A DNA stretch of 64,000 nucleotides from assembly GCF_963678635.1 (NCBI RefSeq), contig NW_026970991.1, positions 82,994 to 146,993 on the forward strand, in the 5' to 3' direction. Under the pieces are notes generated by a model that saw only the letters and a list, made by a program, of their open reading frames with translations, ran no database searches and was not told the origin of the DNA. This document shows positions 33,515 to 44,661 of this stretch, one piece after another (position 1 is the stretch's first letter; each line of letters starts with the position of its first letter). The translations under genes and the position numbers were made by a program. The stretch comes from Symsagittifera roscoffensis (taxonomy: Eukaryota; Xenacoelomorpha; Acoela; Convolutidae).

Positions 33515-36500
33515 CCGACGAATTCGCAGACTCCGAGCCATCTCCCTCTACCCATACCCAGACCAACTCCTCAGTTTTTTCAAAACCCCCCTTTCGACCC
33601 ATCTAATCCAGTCATCCACTCCCAACCCTTTCCACTCCGTCTTACGCTTCCCAAGTAACCCCAACCTATTATCCATTTAATTCCGACAGATCACCTAATA
33701 AATCTCCAGATAAAATTCAAATTTCCGAAGAACTTGACAATTTTTTACACTACAACAAAAATTAATACACCCCCACACTCTTACAATACATCAACTATCA
33801 TCAACAGTAACATCTTCAAATCCACCAACTCCTACACCCTCTTTAGCTTACACTCCATCATTAGCTCAATCATCCACATCCACCAAAAAACCTACCAGCA
33901 CTAACCGAGCTTACCACACTTTTAAACGAAAACTCCCAAATCACCCATTTCAAACCAAACCCGGAACAGCCCGAGAATATTTTAACCGCCCAGAACACAC
34001 AAACACAAAAAATGTTCTTGAAATCACCCTTCCCTCATTTCCACAATATACATTAAATACCCCTACCATTGCTAACGAAACACGAAATTGTGTTGATGAG
34101 CACGTTTTAATGCCAACACTTCATTGGACAGCTTACTACAATTATACTACTCCCCTTTGTCTACCACTAGCTAACACTAATGAAAATATCGAGAAAAAAC
34201 AAAAATATATTATATAGACTCACCACATCATTAACACCTCAAAAATTTATTTACGTTGGATATAAAAATTATTAAAAACATTCACTGCGGCCCGAGCTAA
34301 CGATTTCTCAATGGAATACTACGATCATAATATCATCCGTCCTAACCAAGATCAATTTTTAGACGAAGATCGCTTTGCAAACCCGCAACTAACCGAAAAT
34401 TTTTTTATTAAAACACTATACCTATTCACACTTAATATTTTTGATAAAAAGCATGATCATATAATTTCAGAAGCATTAGTTGACATACAAGCATATGAAA
34501 TCTTCTATGATAAATTACAGTTATTTTCACTATTCTTTCACTTTTTTTCACCACAGGAACGCGATTTGCACTGTTCCCACGATATAGTGTTTTGCACTAA
34601 ACAAACGCACAGTTATTGATTTACACACATATTATCGTTTTATACAAAACCATTTTGATTTACACACACCATCACGACAACCCCACCATCGTTTTTAGTT
34701 TATTAACTCGAAATACACATCACCATTCTTTCTCAATTTTACATATTGCATTAAAAATACTAGCCTCCACGGCATCCTCCGCAACTATGACCCAGTTACC
34801 CAAATGTATATATTCTTTCCCATCACGAAGACCTTCAATGATGAAGAATCAAGACCCTTCATTATCCCGCATGAATTCATACAACCTATCGAAATACCCA
34901 TAGTAGAATTTATTCACAATACTAAATATATAATCATAAAATTTATAACCTAATTCAAAACACACCTTATGAGTTCGCAGTAGGCACAGAAGAACTAAAC
35001 ACCATCAACGCACTTCAATTGCTTTGGTCACTGCTACAAACTGAAAATGTCATACGCATACTAGCCAAGTTATTAACAACATCAGCCTTAATTCACGACA
35101 TCTTCCCACATGGATGAATATGGTAAATGTGAATTAAAATAATTTTAACTAATAAATTTAAAACTGTACTAACCATTTTCTTTCAATGTTTAATTTATTC
35201 TTTTAGTCTTCACACCACAATCATCTACAAAACAGAAAAATAAAAACTTGTTAAATTATATTCAAACTCCTTAATCTTTCGCATTAAATAATGTAGTAAA
35301 ATTCATACCAAATGTAGTAATTCCATTTATAAATTATTTTCCCACGAAGCAGTAAAATTAATACGATGAAAATTTGAATTTTTAAATTTCCCCAAAAGCA
35401 GTAAAATTCAGTTTCTATGCAATAAATTCATAAAATGAGAAAGCAGTACTAACTTATTCAATGTTCTCATTCATTCGCACAAGAATTCTATCCATACTCG
35501 CACAGCTCGCCCACGAAGAATTGCTTAAGTAATGATTTTATGTTTCAAGATTTCACTAACAACAACTCTAACAAGCGATAACAAGTTTCAAACTTTTCTT
35601 TAACCCGGTTGGAAAGGAATTATATACTACACCAAACTAACCAACGCAGCTTACTAAACACCACAAATCATAAAATAACAGCATGACTAAGAAAAGAAAA
35701 CCAACGGTACCCAAACCGGATTAACCCAGCTTAAAACTGAATAACTTATTCTAATGAAGACTATTATAAAGTCTAAGAAAGAAATAATAAAACACAAAAA
35801 ACTCGTAAGACAAACCCAAACCAAAAACAATTTAATTTTTGAAAAAAGGACACAACCAAAGTAACATAAGAAAGACCAGAAAAAACCAACTCAAAATGTT
35901 ATCACATAACAGGACCTCTCAAAGAAACAGCATGAAATAATACTCCCATTCCTGGCCTAACCCACCAAAGAAGGACGTCCTGAGCATGCTTATAGCCGGC
36001 CTAACTCACCGCGCTACACCCACGCTTTGTGACCACACTTCAATTTTTTAATAAGAGGTACTCAAGGGTGAGTAACTCTTCAAAATAACTGAACTAAAGT
36101 AAAACGCTTTTATGAAAACAACTAATTAAGATCATGACTAAAAACTAAATTAACGAAAATTTATAAAATGTAAATCATAATATGCAGTATATAGATCACC
36201 CACAACAACAAAGACGAACATCCAAAGACTAGACGATCCCATCACACTCAAACAAAAGAATGGCTAAACATAACCGACATGCGGTCCACAATCACGACTC
36301 AAAGGATTTAGACTACGACTTGACTTCGCAGAAAAGGACTTCATTGAACTAGACCAATGACCACCTCGATGTTCAAGTGTACGTACAGATCCGAGTTACA
36401 AGGCATCCCTTCCAAACACGATTTTCACGCCGTTCCCAGACGAGGCTGCACACAAAACAGTTCTCTACTAATACAGAAAAATCTGACATAGCAAACCATT

Positions 36501-36709
36501 TTGAAATCGGATTGATTTCATTGGGGATCACAATCGTTGTCGAATGACATAATAACAACTTCCTATCCCTGATTCCAGCGTCCTGGAACGTTCTTCTTCA
36601 AGAGGAACCGGATAAGAAAATGATGTTCGCCAAATACCAACGTTCATCATTCATCCTTCAATTACAGAAAGAAAGATAGTTCTAAAAAACTCTGTAAACC
36701 CCGGATGGG
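33515..36709 (+). other. 3' internal region of the giant element: short broken frames
   Basis: Several open pieces (33310-33606, 34311-34619, 34616-34903 and others) run in different frames with stops between them. None has a recognisable domain. The piece near 34800-34940 includes MYIFFPITKTFNDEESRPFI in an alternative frame. The last about 1.7 kb is AT-rich and non-coding up to the 3' LTR. No clear polypurine tract directly precedes the LTR. Confidence 0.4.
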
Positions 36710-37118
36710 TGGAACCCGATCTAAACTACATTTTATTATTAGATAAATTAGATATTTTACCACTGTAAAATATTTAATATTAATCAATCATATTCCATCA
36801 AACTAACAACCCACTTATTTGTAAGTGCTGAAACTACTTGTAGTTTCAGCACCAGAGTGATTTGAATTTAACTTAGAAATTAGTTGTCTCTCCAAGAGAA
36901 CTTCAGCAGTCGCAATAAGCCAGTATACTCTAGATCTATTGAGCCTAGCAGAGACTAGTAAAACACCCTGAGACTAGTAGATATAAGAGTAAGATTAGGA
37001 TCGGTATTAGAATAAGAAGTTGCACGAATCTATCCGGCCGAAAATAAGATAGCGTGACGAGCAGACGGTGTACCCTATCCGAAATTACTCTGTGAGTTAA
37101 CCTCAAGGACCTAACTCA
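36710..37118 (+). repeat. 3' LTR of the giant element
   Basis: 409 bp, TGGAAC...AACTCA, followed by the target duplication CTTA (37119-37122). The palindrome recurs at 36827-36850. Confidence 0.9.
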
Positions 37119-37754
37119 CTTAATAATTTGCGTATTTCAGGTTGACTGATGCTACGTTTTGTTTAGCTGATTGTAGAAAATATCACCTGCGTTGTCTATG
37201 ATTTTGTGCCATCTACTAATTAACCACGTGTTCTATCTATTTTCCCGCTTTGTTTACTGGTCAAAGGGGTATGGGGGCTATAGGAGGAAAATCTTTGTAT
37301 AAAAATGGTGAGCATTGCATTTTTTTTGATAGTTTCTCTTTGAAACATCTCCACGTCAAGTAGTAAGAGTTTTTGATTTCAGTTTTTTTCGTTTTCACCG
37401 CCTCTCTGCCGCGCCCCACAGCCTCCCAACCGCGGCTCCTCCACCCTGCAGCGCTCCACTCTTAAATCAAATTTAATAATCAAGCAAAGTTGATCTGAAT
37501 TATGAAGCATCATATGAAGCAAACGTTCACATTCAATCAATTTTTATGTAGTGAGTCATTGATTATACTTTTCAAGTATTCCTTCTATTCTTTGTAGGTG
37601 CAGCAGTCAAATCGATTGATCGACTACATTTTCATATCCCATAGTTGGTGGCGGCTCTTGTTGTTGACATCTCAGACAGCTCCATTAGTTTCCTCATGCT
37701 CATGTTGATCTGCTGATAATTAAGGCATGCTTCGTTCCAGGCATGCTTATCTAA

Positions 37755-37961
37755 ACAGTACGTAGATAATGTCATGACAAATCTTTTAAATACAACTTGA
37801 ATCGTTCATAAGTTGAGACAGAAAGAATGAGAGCACTTGATGATAAATCTAGAAAGGTTTGGCAGGTCGGTCGCGACCTTGATAAACAAAAGGCGAGTTT
37901 AGCACGAATAGCCAGCACACTAATGACGTCATAATAATCTAATAAACTACGCCACACCACA
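37755..37961 (-). repeat. 3' LTR of the 6.9-kb element
   Basis: 207 bp. On the minus strand it starts TGTGGTGTGGCG (from 37961) and ends CGTACTGT. It is preceded on the minus strand by a purine-rich tract. The GT rather than CA terminus is unusual but identical in both LTRs. Confidence 0.9.
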
Positions 37962-37975
37962 TTTCCCCCTCTCGG
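37962..37975 (-). promoter_or_regulatory. Polypurine tract
   Basis: The minus strand reads CGAGAGGGGGAAA immediately before the 3' LTR. This is the expected plus-strand primer site for reverse transcription. Confidence 0.8.
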
Positions 37976-38288
37976 GAAAAATTCAAACAAAGTTTGAATT
38001 TCTTTACTTTGACAAAAAAAAATACTAAATGTGCCCTCACGGACGTTAAACAATACTTCTTGTATCAGATAAAACACTAGGAGGAGTTTTACAAATGGAC
38101 TGATGTGACTTGAGGAAGAATACGAAAGTTTTGTAAGTTTTAGCTAGTTCGAAGGTACGAAAAGTTTTATTTGTCTGAACGACGCAATGGGTGGTCGGAA
38201 GAACTCTTTTTAGAGAAGCGCGTGAATTTTCTATATAAGCCTTCGGAATCATCGGGAAGAACAACCCGAGACTGTCCTGCTTGGTTCA

Positions 38289-38850
38289 CTAGTTCTGGAT
38301 TAGCCACGACAAAACGAACTTTCTTGTCTCCGGCGAAGCAGGAGTTGACGGAGGTGTAGACATCGACTGTGTATGAATGATATTCACGGAATGTCTGATG
38401 GGACTGCCGTAAAATGTGGTCTGCTTTTTCCGTCGTGAAGAGGCACGAGACGAATTCGAAGAAGATGAGATATTTCCATCCGGTTCAGACATTATGCCGG
38501 GACCATTTCGGGTGGGAAGACCCGATGCCGTCAAACTTGTCGAAGTTCCTTCTTGAGATTTCGGAATTAAAGATTCATCTGAAGAAATGGGGATGAGGTC
38601 TGGACATACTGGATTTTTTACTGAAGTTGGTGAATTTGGTTTAATACTGATGGGAACCTCCGTTCCTTGATTTCCAGACGTGGAAGAAGATGCCGTTAAG
38701 TCTACTACTGGAGTAAAGTGTTGTGGAAAAGGAGTAGTCTGTACGCCTGGAGCCTCCGGGACTGAAGTTTCCTTTGACTTAGTTGATACAATTTGGCCAC
38801 GAGATGGAGTATATGAAGTTGGCAGAGATGGGAGTTTTGGGTGAGCAGGT
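38289..38850 (-). pseudogene. C-terminal Ser/Pro-rich tail of pol, shifted frame
   Basis: After the integrase frame stops at 38779, an overlapping frame reads KLPSLPTSYTPSRGQIVSTK and stays open to 38289. It is rich in Ser, Thr and Pro and ends ETRKFVLSWLIQN. The overlap suggests one ancestral tail broken by an indel near 38860. A similarly charged tail ends the 48.6-54.2 kb element. Confidence 0.45.
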
Positions 38851-40310
38851 ACCTTTACAGTTTTGGCTGTGATTCGTTAGCGAGATCGATTGTTTGAGAG
38901 GCCGATTGTCTTCTGATGATGACGGTGAAGATGACACAATGGGGCGTTTTTGCCCCTTCTTGACAGGCGTTAGTTGTTTGCCTGAAAAACTTAGATCGGT
39001 TGATTTAAGACGTACCGCCAAATGATTTCTTCTAATCACTTTTCCCTTATCAGAAATATATGTGGACCCAGTAATCCGCACAATTTTGCCCTTAAAAGGT
39101 TTGAAAAGTTCTCTGCCAGACTTCCTATTTAGAAATTTCCTAAATATTTCGACTTTATTTGGTTCATTCAATACTAAGTAATCCAAATTACGTTTTGGTA
39201 ACGACGGGCGAATTTTATCCGTTTGCATCTGGTTCCGAAATCTAAGGAAACCAGCAGACAAATTAGAGCGAAGGGTGGCTGCGAGGACTTGATTCCTTTC
39301 CGTCAGCGTCTTCAACGCTTTGACTCCCTCCTGATGTGACAAGGACTTTTTCAATGTCAGCCACTGATTGGCGGAATGTGCCAGGCTCTCCAGTGCGCGA
39401 TAGTGAGGTGTATCCGAAACTGAGTCCGTAGGTCCTCTAAAATATGGAGACACCGTCGGGCTTGACTGCCCCTTCCTGACAACTTTTATCCTCGGTCGGC
39501 TATCGCACTGCTCCCGACGCTGTTCGTGTGTTAATAGGTCCCGTTCCAATTGTTGGTTATCTAAATTAACGCCCGTAGATAAACGCTCAGCCGCAATAGA
39601 TAGCTTCGTATTCGGAGGACGGTCAAAGTGAAGCTCAAAAGGTGAAACCCCAGTAACAGAATTTTTTGTAATCCGAATATCTTCAATAATATTTCTAAGA
39701 GTATCTTGATCATTTGAAAAATCCGAACTCAACCGCGAGGCGCCCAAACGACGTTTAATCGTTTGGATCGACCTTTCTACTAGACCGCAACCACGATGGT
39801 CCCCCACCGGGTAGAAATATTGGGCAATACTTTTATCTTTACAAAAATTTTGCACTAATTTGTTCTTAAAACCAGAATATTGGTCAGTTTTGATAGATTT
39901 GGGGATACTATGCTGTTGAATATACGATTTAAGAAATTTAATAATCTTTCGTCCTCCTGTAGAACGTGTAATCATAGCTGACGGATATTTTGAGTAACGG
40001 TCGATCGCGACCAAGATATAAATACTGTTACCAAACGAATCGAGTAGAGGGCCTGCGTAATCGAGCTGCAGCTCTTCATTAGGGCCAGACAAGAAGGGTA
40101 AAGGCTTGGAAGAGTTAAATGAAGCGTTCGCTTTCAAATTCTTACCAAACTTTGTGCACTGGGGACAATCTTTGCAAAGCTGGACGATATCTCGATGCAT
40201 TCGGGGCCACCAGATGTATTGCGCAGCATCAATCATGGCTAACTGACCCGCATGCGACCTATGTAGTCGAGACAATAATGGTTTTCTTAGGCACATGGGT
40301 ATAGGTTTTC
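38779..40310 (-). CDS. Integrase of the 6.9-kb element
   Basis: About 505 codons. The zinc-binding domain reads LHRSHAGQLAMIDAAQYIWW, then CKDCPQC (HHCC). The DDE core has LQLDYAGPLLDSFG (Asp), SIKTDQYSGFKNK (Asp) and GLVERSIQTIKRR (Glu), so all three catalytic residues are present. Further on are TGVSPFELHFDRPPN and a C-terminal region resembling the GPF/Y-type module (FKPFKGKIVRITGSTYI). It would insert element cDNA into nuclear DNA. It is separated from RNase H by frameshifts near 40300-40325, so it cannot be made from an intact polyprotein in this copy. Confidence 0.85.
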
Positions 40311-40990
40311 CACGACAATACAGCCATCCTCACCGCTGCACAATGCCAAAAGGATTTTATGTAGGGGTCGATACGGCAAAATCCTTCGTAGTCCCGGTTA
40401 ATAAGTGCTCGTTTCATTAGGCATAGACTGGTATCTTCGTCCGTAAGTTCCGACAGTACATCGGAATCCAAAATGCCCACCAACCCGGTTAACGATTTCT
40501 GGTCCTTAGCGACCACTGGTGACTTCAAAATTTCTAGACTATGAACTGACTTAGGTTGACGATTTGTTAATGTAGTTTTCCTGGCCCTTTTTGTTCTGAA
40601 ATTGGCTAATATACGGGCATATTGACTCCTCAACTCCACTCCGCGTTGTAATGTTGACGACCTTCTGGGACGTACTGCCCCCGCGCGAAACCGCGGCCGA
40701 GCCCTATCAGAGGAAAACCAATGTTGGTTGACTGGAAGGTACTGATTAAGAAGTTGCTCAAAACTGTCATTTGTGTTGTTGGTGTTAGAATCCATTGCAG
40801 TCTGAAAATGAAAAGCACCCAATAATACGATTACACTCCAGCAAATCCGATACGATGAAACAAAGACGAAAAAATCTATGAACGATAACAACAAATCACA
40901 ATCACTAACGGCCAAAGTAATAATCCACACTGAAATCAAAACTGGCAGATAATATGTAATCCATGCTGAGAAAGTGACAAAAACTTGCAT
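40259..40990 (-). pseudogene. Region between RNase H and integrase
   Basis: An ATG at 40990 opens 243 codons. The first 65 are unusually hydrophobic and look like translated non-coding sequence. From the ATG at 40795 it reads MDSNTNNTNDSFEQLLNQYL, followed by a basic stretch and DPYIKSFWHCAAV. That end belongs just before the integrase zinc domain. Two close frameshifts (about 40325 and 40300) separate it from the integrase frame. An acceptor-like TTTTCATTTTCAG precedes the second ATG. Confidence 0.5.
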
Positions 40991-40998
40991 AATTTCTC

Positions 40999-41850
40999 TC
41001 AGCTTAATTTTGGAATGTTTTGAATTAAGGCGCCCTCTACCGATAGGCTTCCAAGCTTGTTAAATGCAACAATTGAATTGACCATAACGGGACGATTGGC
41101 CCGAGGCTGACCGAAATCCAATGACTCAATTAGGTTTATTGTATTAGATACGGCAGAATTCTGGCTGTTTTTCGTGATAGTAGGTGATTCTTCTAATAAA
41201 GAACAATACCTGGCCCATTCGTCCAGGAAATCGCACGCATCAAAGAATCGACTAATACATTTGACCACATATTGTTCGTCAAAACTGCTTGGTCGCGGTG
41301 CTTCAAACGTTGGGAAACGGGGCAAATAATCCACTATACCCAATTTACATCCGGAGATATGGAAAATAACGAAATCGAAAGGCAATAACCTATCAGCCCA
41401 TCTTGTTAATCGTGTTTGATGAGTTTTGCTACCTCGATTGGTCTTCAACCCGGATATAATCGCTTTATGCTCAGTTAAAACCACAAAATGATTCCCCAAC
41501 AAATAATTTCGAAAATGCTCACACGACCATACAATTGCTAGAAGTTCTAACTCATTAGTACTATATTTATTTTCCTGATCATTGAGAAAGCGTGACGCAA
41601 AAGCAATAGGGTTCCAAACATTCTTTTCTATCTCCTGTTCTAACGCAGCACCCAAACCACTATGACTGGCGTCACATTTCACACGCGAGTTCCGGCTTTG
41701 GTCATAATGATACTTTTTTGTGATGTTCGCTATCAATTGCAAGATGTTACTAAACGCAGTTTGTTGGCATTCCCCCCACACAAACTTACTTTTATTACTT
41801 GCTTTCAAGGACAGGCGTAATTGGTCCGAATGGACCTGAAGGTTCGGCAA
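40999..41850 (-). CDS. RT connection and RNase H of the 6.9-kb element
   Basis: Carries VKCDASHSGLGAALEQ (first Asp), NPIAFASRFLNDQENKYSTN, then ELELLAIVWSCEHFRNYLLG (Glu helix) and VVLTEHKAII. In the last motif the usual TDH is TEH, a conservative change in a catalytic position. Ends GCKLGIVDYLPRFP plus a linker. It overlaps the RT frame by 46 nt in a different frame, so an indel near 41850 split the polyprotein. Confidence 0.8.
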   Translation of the reverse strand: MPNLQVHSDQLRLSLKASNKSKFVWGECQQTAFSNILQLIANITKKYHYDQSRNSRVKCDASHSGLGAALEQEIEKNVWNPIAFASRFLNDQENKYSTNELELLAIVWSCEHFRNYLLGNHFVVLTEHKAIISGLKTNRGSKTHQTRLTRWADRLLPFDFVIFHISGCKLGIVDYLPRFPTFEAPRPSSFDEQYVVKCISRFFDACDFLDEWARYCSLLEESPTITKNSQNSAVSNTINLIESLDFGQPRANRPVMVNSIVAFNKLGSLSVEGALIQNIPKLS

Positions 41851-43124
41851 AATCGTTGTAGATGGTTGAGTATGCCCATGAACGAACGGAGTTGCTTGAG
41901 CGTCCTTGGTGGTTCCAGAGTCAGTACTGCCTCTATTTTAGAACGTTTCGGCCTATAGCCTTCTGAATCGATGTCGTAGCCTAGCCAATATATTTGATCG
42001 ATAGAGAAGTCACATTTCGACAGTTTCAGAGCGAAACCTTCTTCATCCAAACGAGTAATCACCTTATCTACAAGAATATTGTGATCCAAGATTGATCCCT
42101 TCGAGACTATCAAAAAATCGTCCAGGAAACAGAATACTCCCGACAAACCCTGGAGGGTATTGTCCATCGCTTTTTGGAATTCTTTTGACATGTCCGTTAA
42201 CCCATAAAACCCCGTTTTGAACCGATACGTGCCAGTTTGTTCTCCACAGACGATATTAAAACTGCAATGACGACTAACTTCATCACTGAGCGAGATCTGA
42301 CTGAATGCATATTTTAAATCTAGGGACGTAAACCAGACATCACCTAAAGTATCCGATGTGATTATCTGGGCTGCCGAGTCCAACAGTTCCAACAAGTTCG
42401 GCATTTGATATTGGTTCTTATGAATTTGATCATTCATATGTTTTGCGTCCATAGCCAATTTCACGGAACCATCCTTCTTAGCCGTAATTACAATCGGAGA
42501 AATAAAAAGCTCACTTGTACATTTCTTAAGTTTGACCACGTGGCCTTCTTGAATTAGTTTTTGAATTTCCTGACCAACTTTGTCTTGAATATGCACCGGA
42601 ACCCTCCTTCCTTTTTCCTGAATCGGTACGAGTGGGGACTTGAATGTAGAGAATACTTTATGATTTTTTGCTTTACCTACTCTAGTAAATACACGATGAA
42701 ATTTCTTGTGGAAGTGAGCTTTCCATAACTCAGACGTTATATTCAGGTGTGATTGGGAGACTTCGCCCACCAAAGGCCGATCTGGTCTAACTTGCGTTGT
42801 TCTCACCCCCAAATGGGGCTGCAAATCCAAACCTAGTAAACAACGTGTGCGGTTTTCCGAAATAAGGAATTTTGCAGACTTGACATGCCAGCCCAAAGAT
42901 GACACATCCAGAATTAATGTACCCATCAGTTCAATTCTTTTCCTATTATAGTCAACGTATACTGTATCGATTGGACTTTCTTGAACAGTAAAGACCTTGG
43001 CTGATGGAACAGTTTTCAAGTTATAATCTGCTGTCTTCTTATTCACGAAAGAAGCCGGTCCTCCTGTATCCACTGTTGCCTTGAAGAACGTCTTCCCACA
43101 ACGCAGTGTTATCTGAATGGAACG
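41805..43124 (-). CDS. Protease and reverse transcriptase of the 6.9-kb element
   Basis: The aspartic protease active site reads ATVDTGGPASF, in the same frame as gag just after its TAA. RT motifs run in order: VKLAMDAKHMNDQIHKNQYQ, WFTSLDLKYAFSQISL, GTYRFKTGFYGLTDM and FCFLDDFLIVSKGS. The catalytic box is FLDD rather than YxDD, shared with the related element at 57-60 kb, so it is a lineage trait and not damage. The frame shifts at the end near 41850. It copies element RNA into DNA within the cytoplasmic particle. Confidence 0.85.
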   Translation of the reverse strand, partial: RSIQITLRCGKTFFKATVDTGGPASFVNKKTADYNLKTVPSAKVFTVQESPIDTVYVDYNRKRIELMGTLILDVSSLGWHVKSAKFLISENRTRCLLGLDLQPHLGVRTTQVRPDRPLVGEVSQSHLNITSELWKAHFHKKFHRVFTRVGKAKNHKVFSTFKSPLVPIQEKGRRVPVHIQDKVGQEIQKLIQEGHVVKLKKCTSELFISPIVITAKKDGSVKLAMDAKHMNDQIHKNQYQMPNLLELLDSAAQIITSDTLGDVWFTSLDLKYAFSQISLSDEVSRHCSFNIVCGEQTGTYRFKTGFYGLTDMSKEFQKAMDNTLQGLSGVFCFLDDFLIVSKGSILDHNILVDKVITRLDEEGFALKLSKCDFSIDQIYWLGYDIDSEGYRPKRSKIEAVLTLEPPRTLKQLRSFMGILNHLQRFCRTFRSIRTNYACP

Positions 43125-44369
43125 TTACTTGCCCGTAGCGGCATTGACCACCTCCAACTTCCTCACTGACGCAATTGGACGATTCGGTTTTTCTGCTGCC
43201 ACTGATGAAACAGCAAATTCCGACTCGCTGTCGGACGTGATGAAATTACAATTTTCCTCTACTGTCTCATCTGACTCAGCTTCTACATTCGCTACGTTCT
43301 TAGAATTACAGCACTTGGCAAAGTGACCCTTCTTGCTACAGTTCTTAAAAGTAACATTTCTGGCTGGACAACTCTGCTTGTGATTTGCTGAAAACCTATT
43401 ACCACAGATGTAACACGATTTCGATTTCTCATTGTTCCCCTTTGACTTACTATTCTGTGCCCGACTAATCCTATCAGATAGTTTCTTTCCCTGGACACAG
43501 AAAGTAGGTTCCTGTTTTCTTCGGGTGTTTTGGCCCGAAGTGGAGCCTGACTGGGAGAAATTGCCCATCGAAGCCGAACTCCCAAGTTGCTTTTGCAAAT
43601 CGGTGGCCGTTTGTGCCCCTGTTTCTTGAAGTAACGCTGATTTCAGTGTATCCTCTGGAGTAGCACCTGGACGAATACACAGTTCTCTCTGAATATCTTT
43701 ATATCTCATCTTGGCAATGAAGATATCTCTTACAACTTCTTTTTCCTGATCGATTGTCCACCCACACAGGGCGGCTTGTCCCGTCAACCGCAGATAAAAT
43801 GCTTCCAAACCTTCTCGATCTGAATGTACCGCGTTGTACATTTGCATACGTTCGATAATGTAATTTTTCTCCTTTCTGAAAAGGAGGACACAGAATTCGT
43901 GAAATTCCCGAAATGATATTGCACTGAGGTCCGCGTGTGGATAACTTTGGAGGAACCTTTTCCTCCCTTCTGAGCCGAGCGAGAAAAATAAACGAGATTT
44001 AATTCGTTGTTCCACCTCGTAATAATACACTCCTGGTGCAACTCTGGGACCTTTCGCCCGGCGTTCTTCGTTCATTTCCGCAACTATTCGGACAGCCGCT
44101 TCGTTTCGTGCAATACGGTTTGCAATTGTTGCATCATCTTCATCCACCCCCACAGCTTCTGGTTTTAGAACAGGATCGTCGTGTACTATACCCGGAAGTT
44201 TCAATAGTTCGCGTGGATCACACCTTCCTCTCAGAGTGATTGCCAAGTTGAATTGTCCTATCCAAGAATCCCAACTACAGGGTGGATCTGCTGTTGGTTT
44301 ATGCCAGAATACGGGTACGCCTAACAGGTCAGTTCGATCCTCCGAGGTCGAAACTGCTGGCTGCGCAAT
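43125..44369 (-). pseudogene. gag of the 6.9-kb element, start codon lost
   Basis: Capsid and nucleocapsid in one frame. The related element at 60304 starts ATG-Ala-Gln-Pro-Ala; here the aligned triplet (44369-44367) is ATT, followed by the same AQPA. The nucleocapsid has two zinc knuckles, CYICGNRFSANHKQSC and CKNC-like FKNCSKKGHFAKCC. It ends ATGK and TAA (43125-43127), after which the same frame continues into protease. Gag forms the particle and packages RNA. The TAA may be a nonsense mutation or a readthrough stop. Confidence 0.8.
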
Positions 44370-44454
44370 GTGAATACTTAAAGAACAGTTGTTAAAACAA
44401 GAATCAATTCTCCTTGTTTTATGTTTAATAGTAATGTAAATAATATAGATAGTT

Positions 44455-44661
44455 ACAGTACGTAGATAATGTCATGACAAATCTTTTAAATACAACTTAA
44501 ATCTTTCATAAGTTGAGACAGAAAGAATGAGAGCACTTGATGATAAATCTAGAAAGGATTGGCAGGTCGGTCGCGACCTTGATAAACAAAAGGCGAGTTT
44601 AGCACGAATAGCTAGCACACTAATGACGTCATAATAATCTAATAAACTACGCCACACCACA
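44455..44661 (-). repeat. 5' LTR of the 6.9-kb element
   Basis: 207 bp, TGTGGTGTGGCG...CGTACTGT on the minus strand. It is followed by AACTATCTATATT, which has no obvious TGG-type primer site, so the primer tRNA is unclear. Confidence 0.9.

Larger units (their letters stand above)
20895..37118 (+). mobile_element. Giant (16.2 kb) envelope-bearing Ty3/gypsy-type LTR element, defective
   Basis: Two 409-bp LTRs (TGGAAC...AACTCA) in the same orientation bound the element. They are flanked by the same 4 bp, CTTA (20891-20894 and 37119-37122), so this is a single insertion with both ends intact. The order is LTR, primer site, 1.8-kb leader, gag-like frames, RNase H, integrase, hydrophobic and Pro/Ser-rich frames, envelope-like frame, further short frames, LTR. 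That gag-pol-env order is retrovirus-like. The RT catalytic core is missing and most frames carry stops, so the copy cannot be autonomous. The LTRs differ at about 20 positions by eye without indels, suggesting an old insertion. GC content is lower than in the other gypsy elements nearby. Confidence 0.85.
37755..44661 (-). mobile_element. 6.9-kb Ty3/gypsy-type LTR retrotransposon, nearly complete
   Basis: Two 207-bp LTRs differ at about four positions (about 98% identical), so the insertion is fairly recent. Reading the minus strand: 5' LTR, gag with zinc knuckles, protease, RT, RNase H, integrase, Ser/Pro-rich tail, polypurine tract, 3' LTR. No target duplication is evident (CTAA against GCCG). 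Coding damage: gag ATG changed to ATT, a TAA between gag and protease, and frameshifts near 41850, 40320 and 38860. Confidence 0.9.

Noticed and set aside
37700..37755. Target-site duplication for the 6.9-kb element
   Set aside because: Flanking bases on the two sides (CTAA and GCCG) do not match and no shifted boundary gives a convincing repeat.
43117..44239. Several plus-strand open frames opposite gag (43117-43326, 43432-43629, 44036-44239)
   Set aside because: They are antisense to a well-supported gag with zinc knuckles.
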